The notes under the pieces were generated by a model, which saw only the letters and a program-made list of their open reading frames with translations, was not told where the DNA came from and ran no database searches. Shown piece after piece: positions 53,770 through 64,000 of a DNA stretch of 64,000 nt. Each line of letters starts with the position of its first letter. Within the stretch, counting starts at the first letter, position 1. A program made the position numbers and the translations under genes. The DNA is from Cochliopodium minus (lineage: Eukaryota; Discosea; Himatismenida; Cochliopodiidae). The DNA lies in contig JAMYWO010000160.1 of NCBI GenBank assembly GCA_024220525.1, forward strand, positions 1-64,000. Direction: 5' to 3'.

Positions 53770-56700
53770 TAAATATATTTATCATCGTATTTGACTTTAA
53801 CTTGAGATTGTATAACTTGTGAAAAAGTGATATTGTAAAAAGTTGTCAAGAAATTAGAGATGTCATCTTTGTTAGTGATAAAATTTTCCACCCTGGCACT
53901 TCCTGAGAAGAGAGAAATGAAAAGACTGTGCTTGATAGGATTGATTTTCTCAAAAATAAAGCCAAACCATCTTCTTTGGAAGAAAAATCCAACTCTTTTT
54001 GATTAAGATTAATGACAATAAAAAATAAACAAAATAAATTCATTACTTTGGGTTTTCAGATTTATAGTCAAAAAGAAGACCCACTCTTTTGGCATTGTGT
54101 GTTTCCACTTCTTCAGTTCCAGAGTAACCATCTGTATTTAAAAGTTTTTATAGAAAAATTTGTTCTTTCTTTGAAAATTTCTTACTTTTAGATATAACAC
54201 GCTTGTAATCTAATTTTAGAACAGAAAATTTAGTTTTAGATAAAAATAAAAAAAAATGTTCTAGAGGCTTACTTGAAGAACTTATGATTCCCTTTAAAAA
54301 TTAAAAAATTAAAAAATTAAAAAAAGAAAAGAAAATTACAATGATAAACTCTTTGACAGTGAACCTAATTTCCAGAAAATAGATATTTCCTTGTTTAAAA
54401 TGTTCAGTCCCAACAGCTTCAGCAAATTTTCCGTATTCAGGATTATCTTTTTCAAAAAGAAAAAATTGAAATCAGATTTATTTAAAAAAAATAAAAAATA
54501 AAAAAAATTATTGAAATAAAAATATTTACCGCTGATTTTTTTGTAATGTAAACTTCTTTTGTCTTCATTGCTCCCATAAACGAATGTGCCATTGGACTTA
54601 TCGAGAGGACGTATTTCAAGACTAAAAGGTTGGGTATAGATGATGTGTTGGAATTTGATGTAGAGATAATAATCACTAAGTTTCTTTTCAAAGTTTGTTA
54701 TAGTAAAGTTTTTCATTGCCAAACTGATCTCTTCTGTTTTGTATTTTCCTGTTCTGCATACACTTTGCCACATTGCTCCTATCAAAAAAATATTTAATTA
54801 TAAATTTTATTTAATAAATATTTAATTAAAAAAAAAAAAAAATACAAAAAAATTTAAAATTATTTTAAAAACAAAATCACCTGCTCTAGAATTTGCTAGA
54901 ACCTGAAAGAAGAAGGTGTTCATGCTCCAAAAACTTTGAACTAAAAAAAAAAAAATTAAAAATTTAAAAATGAAATTTTAAAAAAATCTTAAAAGGAAAT
55001 AAGTAAATTAAATGTAAAATTAAAAATATAAAAAAAAATTATTTAAACAGTGAAATTTTATTTTTAAAAAGAAAATTTAAAATATGCAAAATAAATTAAA
55101 AATGATTTACCTTCAGAAAAGGACAAATAAGAAAAAATGCAAAGTAAGAGAGTCGAACTCAAAGATTCCATTGCACAAAGAGGATTAGGAACAACAGGAA
55201 AATCCAAAAGAGAAAGGAGAACGGCGTCATGATCATTTTCATTGCAATGTTTGAGTTTGAGTTCATTCATCTTTTCTTTTCTAAAATTCATTTGTTTTTC
55301 TTTTCTTTCCAATAATAAATAAATAGATGGGAAAAGGTTGACGAGTTCTTGGTGATAACTTTCCACTCTGATTGGATTGTTCAAAAACTCAAAATATTCT
55401 GTCAAAGGAATCTTTTTTTTTTTCATTTATTTTAAATTTTTTGTTTTAATTTTTTTTTACAAATTGTTATTTTTTGTGAAATATTTTTATTTTTGTATAT
55501 TAAATGAAATTTAAATTTTTTTTTTAATTTGATGAATTTATTTTTAATAAAAAAATAGTTTTATTTTTAATTTTTATTGAAAGAAAATGATCATTTAGTT
55601 TTCAAATTTATTTTTATTTTTGTTTTGAATTATATGGAAAAATCATTTGAACTAATTTTTTTTTATTTTTAAATTTTAATATGTGATTACCTTTTCTACT
55701 TTTTCTATCACCACAGTATTTCTCTCGTTAGATCTTAAGATGTTCTTAATGAACACATGTCTCATTTGGAGGGGATATTTCTGTTTAATCTCTTCCATTT
55801 CCTTTCTCGTGTAGAACCCTGCCAACGACTAATGTTAAAAAATGAAAATATTTTAAATCAGAATCAATTAAAATATTAAAAATAAAAAAAATAAGAAAAA
55901 ATAAAATAAAAATCATACAGAGACGTTGTCACTGATGAGATTTTCAATTTGTAAAATTAAAAACTTGAACAAAATATCAAATTTGCTCAATTCAAGAAAC
56001 TCCGATCCTCCAAAGAAATATATTGCCTTTTCTTTCTTTTCTTCCTTGAACATCACATGAATGAATTGGAAAATATTGAACAAATCGATCCTAAAAAAAT
56101 TAAATAACAAAAAAAAAAAATGTTTAAAAAAAAATGAATTAAAAAAATAACAATAAAAATAAAAAAATAAAAAATAAACTTTTCACTGTCTCCAAGTTTA
56201 GAAAATGAAAAATCATGAAAGTGTTCAGTGAGTACAGAGTCTATTTTGGTGTCTAAAGTGAAAGGATTACGAAAAGTGATGTCCCAAATGCTAAGAAGAA
56301 TTTCGTTCAAGGTTGAGCCAGCCAAAGCAAAATCATCGAAGAACTTTAAGAGATCTTTTCGATTAAATTTTTTGGTGTAGAAAAAATCATCGCCGAAATT
56401 TCTCATCTTTGTGATGATGTAATTTATCTCCTCTATCTTTAGTTCATAATTATTTGTTATATCCAATATCTCTTCATCTGTAAAGTTTGGATTGGAATAT
56501 TCTATCGCTATGGTTATGTTTCCCTTTACCTTGTCTTTTTTATCCCTCATCTCCAATTCTTTGGTCAAATCTCCTCCCTTGATCAATTCTTCCAAGGTTA
56601 TCACACATTGCCCCATAAATTCATCTTCTCTGATGATATCTAATATGGAAACAATAAATAATGGGGTATATTATCTTTATATAAATATAATAATTTATAT

Positions 56701-57211
56701 GTTTATAATATAGTATAATTTAGACAATATTGGTTTTAAAATACTTTTATTTCTGACTTCAATGTAAATTGGCTTTTCCATTTTCGCTATATCTCCTTCT
56801 TGCATGGTTATCTTATCGAGTGTTTCATTCCAAACCTTCACAACAAAAATATTTTAATTTTTTATTTTATATTTTGAAAATTTTTTAATTACAGGATTCA
56901 AAGAAGCTTGTACCACTTTTGTTGAATGAGATACAATACCTTTCACGATACAATATGGATCCTTTTATCAATTGATTTTATGAATCGTTAAAAAAAATAG
57001 ACAAAAAAAAAAGAACTTTACACTTTTTCCATTCAAATCTTTTATTTTGGTTTTTTGAAAAGAAAGTAAGATCAAAAATCATTTTTTTTTGAAAATTTAA
57101 TATTTTACTTTTTGAAATAAGATTTCTCCCATTTTTGATTGTCACTTTGATAGTTGAATCTAAAAAAAATCTTTTAAATTCTGAACAACTTGAATTATTT
57201 GGTTTTTTCAT
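53770..57211 (-). CDS. C2-domain protein of unknown function
   Basis: About ten exons. The N-terminus (57211) begins a C2 domain: STIKVTIKNGRNLISK, NLNGKSDPYCIVKG, STKVVQASLNPVWNETLDKI, IYIEV, DEFMGQCVITLEEL. The Asp residues in KSDPYC and a later DE pair fit calcium or phospholipid binding. A 17-base exon (57022-57038) encodes NLNGKS and completes the first loop. The following segment (FTDEEILDITNNYELKIEEI, RKDLLKFFDDFALAGSTLNE) is EF-hand-like and helical. The remaining 400 residues (WSMNTFFFQVLANSRAG, YLYIKFQHIIYTQPFSLEIR, YGKFAEAVGTEHFKQGNIYF) are folded-looking but unrecognised. The last exon ends at TAG 53770. It lies downstream of VPS13 on the same strand and shares similar 3'-end sequence with it. 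Membrane-linked signalling is inferred from C2 only. Confidence 0.7.
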
Positions 57212-57589
57212 CTTTTATTTTATTTTTGTATATTTTAATCTTTTATCTTTATGATGATATTTCCTAAACTGAAGGAAAATTCCGACTTTTTTAAATTCTT
57301 TTCCACTTGATCAACTTGCAATTTTGGCTTTATTAACTTTCAATATATTGACTAAATTTGAAAAAAAAAAAAATATTCTTAATATTTATATAAACTTACA
57401 ATAATTTCAATTTGGACTAAAAATTCAAATCAAAAGAAAGATATTTCAAAGAAAAAAAATTCAGATTGTTCTAAATATATTAATCATTGTTATTTGGATT
57501 TGACTTAACTGTAAAACGTACGAAAAAGTTAGATTGTAAAGTTTTCAAGAAATTGAAAGAAATGGTATCAAAAGCATTTAATAAATAAT
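57212..57589. other. Spacer between VPS13 and the C2 gene
   Basis: AT-rich sequence holding the promoter of the C2 gene and the 3' end of VPS13. Its minus strand at 57490-57590 continues a VPS13-like reading frame one base out of phase. No other feature is seen. Confidence 0.4.
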
Positions 57590-60500
57590 TCACAAAGATT
57601 TGTTGTAAAGATACAACATCCAAAGATCATAGAGTTTAAAATAAATAAAAAATTGTTCTTCAAATGTAGAAGAGGGGATGAGATATTTTCTTCCATCTCC
57701 AGTAATGTAAACCCTACCTCCAGATATTTTGACTCCAGATACTTCTCCAAGTGGGACGTCCCATCTTATAAGTTTCTTGTTTTCATTTACTTCACTAGAA
57801 GTCATAAGAATAAACTGTTTGTTGCTGACGAGAATGGTGTATTTTGGTGAAGTATAGTTCCAAACATAAAAAATGTTTTGTTTTTGATATTTTCCATCTT
57901 CAATGTTGAAAAGGAGATACTGTCCATCTGAAAAGCCTTTGTTGTAAGGAAGCAAAATTTTATTTCTTCCTATCCATCTGGGAAACCTAATCCTTTCTTT
58001 AACAGAGAAGGAAAAAGTATTTTTGATACCTTGTTGCAATCTCGTTGTTGCATCTTTTTTTATAAAAATAATTAAAGAAAAAATTTTAAAAAGAAAAAAA
58101 TTTACCAAGAGCTCCTGCAACAGGTTTGATTAACATTCCAGTAAGACCCATTCCAATACCCTTCAAAACACCAAAAGCACCTTCTTCTTGGCCACCTTTG
58201 ATAGGGTTGTTGATGAAACCAGACAAACCTTGCAAAAGACCATTTCCAAAATCTTTAGCTCCCATCAGTAAACCATGACCAATGTGTTCTGCTTCTGTTT
58301 GTCTTTCTTTTTTTCTTTGATCGATATAATCTTGATCCATGCTTAGAGCTCCTATGATATTCCCAACACTCCCTGTTATCTTGGAAGTGGTATTGAAAAC
58401 ACCTGATATTGAATTTCTGAACAAAGAGGATGTTCCTTTAATCAAACCTTCACCAAATTGCTGAGGAGATGTTCTGATACCTATTAAAAAATAAGAATTA
58501 AAAATTGATTTGATGGAAAAAAAAAATTTACCTTTTGCTGGTTCATAAAAGAAATCTTTAACACCAGTTCCTAAATTCCCAAAGAGAGTTACGGGATTTC
58601 CCAACATAGAAGCACTGCCAACCAACAAATAAAATCCCTTGGCAAAAGAAGTGGTGTAAAAAGAAATCATGTTGCTCACCAAATCTTTTTTAGAACAAAA
58701 AGGGTTGTCCATAGTCAAAGAGTTTAACAAAAGAGGAGCTCCATCTATTTCCGGAAGATTCCCCGTGATTGTCAAAAGCTTTTGTAAATCACTTCCTTTT
58801 AAAGGATTTGCTCCCCAAGAACAAGATGCATAAGAAAGAGTTATGTCGATAGGACCTATCCATAATCTTTTAAAGTAAATCATTTCACTTCTTTCGGTAG
58901 ATTGGGAGACATAATTAATTTTTTTTCCTCCGAAAATTGCGTTAGAGGTATCTTCATCTGTGTTGGACATTTTTCTTTTCAAAAAGACCACCAAATCGTT
59001 GATTGTGTGAAGGAGATGCGTAATAAAAGCCTCATCTATTTGTATCACCATCTTTTGAAGATGAATTTGCAAGCCATTGTAAAAACTGATTGATCTATGC
59101 TCTGTGTTTTTATTTACGGCCAAATGAAAGAAAACCGTATCATTATCATCTGTAGGCAGTACAGAATAAAAAACAATCGGAAATGGTGTACCTATTTTAA
59201 AAATGAAATTAAATTAAATACAATCAAAACATTGAAAACTAACTCATGAGCATGTTATCGATCTGCATATGTCTAATAGATAATTCAATTGTATTGTTAG
59301 GATTTCCATTTTCCCAATGAAATATAATCCGTTGCATCCACAAATTCATGATTTCTTTTGGTTCGCTACTCATCAACGAAACACCAATCGCAGGAACATT
59401 GACAGACAAGGAAACTTCTACCACGTTTTGTGATAACTTTTCTTTTTGAATTCTGTCAACTTTTCTTTCTTTTTGAGATTCTGTGAGTTCAATTACTTCT
59501 AAAACTTTAGTCACTCCCTCCATAAGCAGTCTGGGTTGTAGATATCTTCTTTGTTTGTTCTTTCCTAAGAAAATGATTTTTTCAAGGTTGAGATCCACTT
59601 CATCCAAACAATAGGAGAGTTCCTCTTGGGTAGCTTGCGTTCCAACAATACTCAAAACTAACTGTTTATTCTTTGGAGAAGGTTCAGCCCAAGCATAACT
59701 TTTGGATTCACCAGGACCAACAACTTCTTTGTCTCTTTTAATGTGCAACTGATGGAAGACGAGAGGAACTTTTGATTTGTTTCTTATTAGATAATTTGGG
59801 AATTTCTCATCCGCAGGTAGAAAACAAACAACTGTGGTACATTCATCAGTACTACTCTTAACAGTGATTCTAGAGTAATAATTTTCAAATTCAGTACTTT
59901 TACTTTTTATCTTGCATTTCACATCAAACAAAGAGATATCTGTTATTTCGAACCCACCCGACCAAGTGCAATCATCCCCTGCATACTTTACTCTAGCCAA
60001 GTAGTATTTTTGTGTTTTATCAGGCCAATGAAACATTGTCTGGTTGTTATCTTCTAAGATAAACTTTTTTTTAATTCCGATTTGCATGTATTCTATTGTC
60101 TTTCCTGTTTTATTTACAAAAATATATCTAGATGTTTTTGAAAAAATTATTAAATCAAATTTGATTGAATAAAAATGTTTTACCTATTCTTTAACAAAAC
60201 TGTTTTTGTTCTCCAAAATTTTCCTGGTGATGCAGTTATTATAAGACCTATTTCATAAAGTTGTCTCTCACTGTTGATTGAGATACGTCCTATGTCGGTG
60301 ATTTGATCAGCCAAAGATACAGTCTCTGACCATTCTGAATTTGAAACTTGAAAAGAGAGTTTTTGAAAGTTGAACATAACAGGAGCAACAATTTCAATGG
60401 GTGGTGCCTTTCCTGTTCTCCAATCCTCCATTTTCCACCTGTCATGGGAGTCCACATCCTGTCCTGACAATAATTTGTTAACAATGTCGTCTCTGAATAA

Positions 60501-63500
60501 TATACTCATTTCTGTCAAGTTGACCAACCAATACTTACAATAGAAAGAGATTTTTATAGAATTTGGAGAGTACTGAGTGTAATCAACATTTACTCCAAGA
60601 GGAGCATAATCCAATTCGTTTTCTTTTTGAATCAAAAACTGTTTTGCTTTCTTTTTTCCCACAATTGGTAAAATAAGTGAACTTTTGAAACCCTCTGGTT
60701 TTATTGCTGCTCCAAAGATAGAACCAGAGCAAACAGAATAAATGTTCTCTTTTTCTCCTTTTTGAAGTTTTCCTTTGTGCAAAACACTTTTTCCTTGAGT
60801 ATCAACCACCCAAAACTCTAAACTAACAGGCAATAAATTTTTAAATATGAGAGGAGGTTTGATGCAAAGCTTATAACTTTTTGCTTTAGAGGTGTAAATG
60901 TCGGATTCAACTTCTACTTGTAAACTATAAACAAGAGGCAATTCTTTATCTTGAGAATAACAAGCAAAGAAAGAACTTCCCTTGTTCAATCTTGTAAAGT
61001 CTATGTTAGAGCTCCATTTAAATAATTTGGGATCACTACATAACTGAATGACAGAGTCACTATAATGAATTGGAACAGAAAAAGTAGTGTTGGGTTCTAT
61101 TTTGGAATGATAGATGTAAGGCTCAAATGGTTGTTCTTGTTCTCTGTTTAGTGTTGAAGGTGTAAACATAATACTGAGAGAATGATTTGTTGAATTTTCA
61201 ATTTGGATGTTGGATCTGATTGTGCAATATTTCGATCCTTTTCTATAAGCAACTTCGTAGATCACTGTTTTGTTATCGAGAGGAAGGGCAAAAGATCTAA
61301 TCATACTAATAGGTAACTTTTTCACAGGAGAGGTGAATCCTTCTAGTTGGAAATTGAGTGTGTTCCCATCTTGTAACTTTCTAACATTTTCTATCTTCTT
61401 GAATTCCGAAACCAAACTGTTTTCTTCTCCACAAAGCTGCATTTGCTGGTAATCTTCCAAACTATGAACTGTTTTGTTTCCTGTGAGCCAATGGGTAAGA
61501 GTTTTGCCAGTTTCATTTCTTATATAGTAAGAATGGATTATTTTTCTATCATTGTTAACCAAATCTACTTTTTTTGCAGATTGTTCGCTCCAAGCTTCAG
61601 AAAGATGAATGATCTTTTCAAGAGATGCTTTTGAAACAATAATGCTGATAGGAGTAATGGCATTTAGTTCAATGTTGAGGGGATCTTCTTTTTCTTTTCT
61701 GGAAAGTTTCAATTTAGTTTCAAACAAAATTTCCTCCGAAAATTGTTGTTCGTTGTCCAGTTTGAATCCTCTCAACACTGGTTCCCAAGATTGGTTGCTC
61801 TCATTGAAATAGTCTATTGCGGTAGAAATCGTGAATTTTCCGTATAAATACTCCAGAGGGCCTGTTATTATCTTTCCTTTGCTCTTTTCCAAATAAAATG
61901 CTGCTATTGGTATTGTTTCTTCAAAAGCATCATCAACCAACTTTGCATCCAAACCATTCAAGTAAAATTTGATGCAATGAACGAAATCATATTTTTGATT
62001 TTCCTTTTCTTCAGAATCTTCATCGTCATTAATCACCAATATATCTCCTTCCGAATCATTATCGTTTTCATCATCAAGGAAAATGAGAGCTTTATCAAGT
62101 TTGTTGGGTTCTGGATATCTTATTTGATGTACAAGTTTTCTTTCTTCCAAGTTCTTGTTACCCACGCTCTCCCAAACTAAGGCAATGGCAGCAATAAGCA
62201 AATAATCTTGGTATGAAAAAGTCAAAAAAAATCTTTCCATGTTGATGACTGTATTGATCATTTCTCCTTTGTATTCATGCGTGATCACTCTCATATTAAC
62301 TGGTTCTAAAATAGGAAGTCCAACTTGATGCGTGTCATTCATCCTACACTTGAACGCCTTTAACCTTTCAAGAGAGATCTCAATGGTTTGATTGATATGA
62401 TCATAAAGATCCATGCGAAACATTGTTTGCAAAAGAACAGCTCTGCTTTCCGAAATTTTTGGTTCTTCTATGAAACATATCTCTGTTCGGGAAAAGTGTA
62501 AGACCAACTCTAGAATGAGAGGTTGTTTTTCTTTTTCTATTTCATTGTTCTCCACATTTCTTTTTTTGATGTGATCCATATCTTCTTTGAAATCCAATCC
62601 TAATCTTTCGAAAAACAAAGCTATTTCTAAATAGGCTTCAGGAATCAACAAAAGTCGAATTTGAGGAACAATTATGTCGACAACATCAGAATTAGGATGA
62701 TCGATAACAGAAACACAGATGTTGTGGTTTTGGTGTTCTGGATATCCACAATAATTTTCCTCTCCCTTTTTTTGATTTGTTGATTCGATGGGACTTCTTA
62801 GGAGCTCCTTGAATTTGTTGGATTCTCTCTCAGGATGTTTATCGTATAAAGCAATCTCAGATAAAGACAATCCGATCATATCATTATCTTTTGAGCTAGC
62901 AACAGAAAGCATCAAATCTTTCATCGATATTTCGAATATTTCAATTTGCTCACTTGCAATATCCCTTTCAGGATTCAAAGATTTTTTTACCGTCAAAGAA
63001 ATGGAATCAATTTGAATGTCGATGAGAGCAGATAGAATACCAGTAAAATCAACTTGTTCCAATATCAAATTTGTATCAATCGTTTCTTTTTTGTTTTGAG
63101 TGATTTGTTCTGTCCTCTCAAAACCAATGTTTTCCCTTATAAAATGATGAATAAGATTGAATTGTGCTTCCGTGAACGTACCAACAAGTTTCTCCACATT
63201 TCCTTTCACATTAATTGTGTCTGGTTCGTTGTTATTGTACTGCATAGTTAAAAAGATTTCAGCATTGGTCTTTTCCAAGAGATATTCTTCTTTTTCGTGT
63301 ATATCGAGTTTGCAGTTTACATTCATTTCTGAAATTGTAATCTTTCCGTTGAGTCCTTCTTCCCTTGTGTTCAAAATTAAACGAATGCTCCCCAAATCTC
63401 CTTCAAACTTTGAATGCAAGCTTTTTTCATTACGAGGAAGGACGATGTAGGGATTGTGTATGAGGACATCAACGTTTATTTTACTCCTCAAATTTTCTAC

Positions 63501-64000
63501 CATTTCATTCGCCACATGCTTTGCAGATGTCTCAAGATATTTTTTCATGGGCTCCATACTAGTGAAATAATTGGTGAAACCATCTATAATTTTCCCCAGC
63601 ACCACTAACTTTACAGAATTTACCACCACACTTACACCCAAATCATAACCAGGATACAAAGTAGAGTTTAGGAGAGAATCGTAAGTAGTAATGCCGTATT
63701 TCACTGTTTTATCTTCTTCCATTATTTTGATTATTTGCCTGTATTCATTGCTTCCATCCGACAAGTCAACCATTTGTACCCCTCCTATGTCTCCCTCAAT
63801 AATGTTCTGCCCGTTTTTCAGCATAGAAAAGTTTGTTTGAGAAGAACCAAGCTCCAAAGAAACAAATCTTTTTCCATTATTGTTCAACTTTACTTTTAAT
63901 TCTCCCAGCTTCGCCTTCAACTTTAATAGAACACCTTCTTTCTTTTTTTTCTTTTTTTGTTTCTTCTTTTTCATCTTTTTCAAAAGTTCTTTTTGTTTCG
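57590..64000 (-). CDS. VPS13 lipid-transfer protein, C-terminal part (runs off the right edge)
   Basis: Bridge-like lipid-transfer protein at membrane contacts. Exons visible: 60184 to the edge, 59244-60127, 58532-59191, 58106-58480 and about 57590-58053. The open frame reaches 64000, so the 5' end is outside. The large exon is the repeating groove. RYIFVNKTGKTIEY, IRNKSKVPLVFHQ and SYAWAEP belong to the VAB/SHR-binding region. LGNLGTGVKDFFYEPAKG, SPQQFGEGLIKGTSSLFRN, SGVFNTTSKITGSVGNIIG and FGVLKGIGMGLTGMLIKP are the ATG2_C-type block. RFPRWIG ... RWDVPLGEVSGVKI is the C-terminal PH-like domain. The frame stops at 57590, but a one-base shift would continue it (DVVSLQQIFVNYLLNAFDTI) to about 57494, so a frameshift or sequence error is likely there. 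Confidence 0.93.

Overview
The window is nuclear DNA from an AT-rich unicellular eukaryote. Genes are compact and lie on both strands. Most carry several short GT-AG introns, usually 50-230 bases and T-rich before the acceptor; the longest are about 400-570 bases. Many start codons follow directly on a run of A. Asn-rich and Lys/Glu-rich low-complexity protein is common. The set includes exportin-1, the proteasome subunit Rpn1, VPS13, Pch2/TRIP13, uS10, a Vti1-type SNARE and the mitochondrial proteins COQ9, TIM14-like and EF-P. It fits a free-living amoeboid or flagellate protist with respiring mitochondria. I cannot place it to phylum from the sequence alone.

Layout. 1-2.3 kb: a decayed LINE, recognised by endonuclease remnants on the minus strand. 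2.3-7.2 kb: Vti1, OSTC, ribosomal protein uS10, a multi-pass membrane protein and an Asn-rich ankyrin protein. 7.2-11.7 kb: a ten-exon coiled-coil protein with three tandem SKICH-like beta-sandwich repeats. 11.8-20.6 kb: TIM14-like J protein, Rpn1, a Ser/Thr kinase with an odd DFG motif, organellar EF-P and Pch2. 20.9-26.6 kb: a 1,895-residue PHD-finger protein with a nearly identical internal duplication. 26.7-35.5 kb: monoamine-oxidase-like flavoenzyme, a GLUG-repeat surface protein and acetyl-CoA synthetase. 35.5-37.1 kb: gene-poor, with a likely decayed insertion between direct repeats. 37.2-49.2 kb: an unknown protein, COQ9, a secreted thioredoxin-fold protein, exportin-1, a diverged ubiquitin-like protein and a class-3-lipase/GTPase fusion. 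49.3-51.8 kb: a secreted protein joining two DUF4082-like domains to a collagen helix. 52.3-64 kb: an F-box gene, one assembly N, a C2-domain protein and the 3' part of VPS13, which runs off the right edge.

The genes do not form one pathway; this is ordinary mixed gene order. The most unusual content is a group of proteins that look made for the surface or for signalling: the lipase-GTPase fusion, the DUF4082-collagen protein, the GLUG adhesin-like protein and the triple SKICH-like protein. All reading-frame joins were worked out by hand from GT/AG sites, frame and family conservation. For uS10, EF-P, Pch2, TIM14, Rpn1, exportin-1, the SKICH-like gene, the GLUG gene, COQ9 and the lipase-GTPase gene the exon lengths sum to a whole number of codons.
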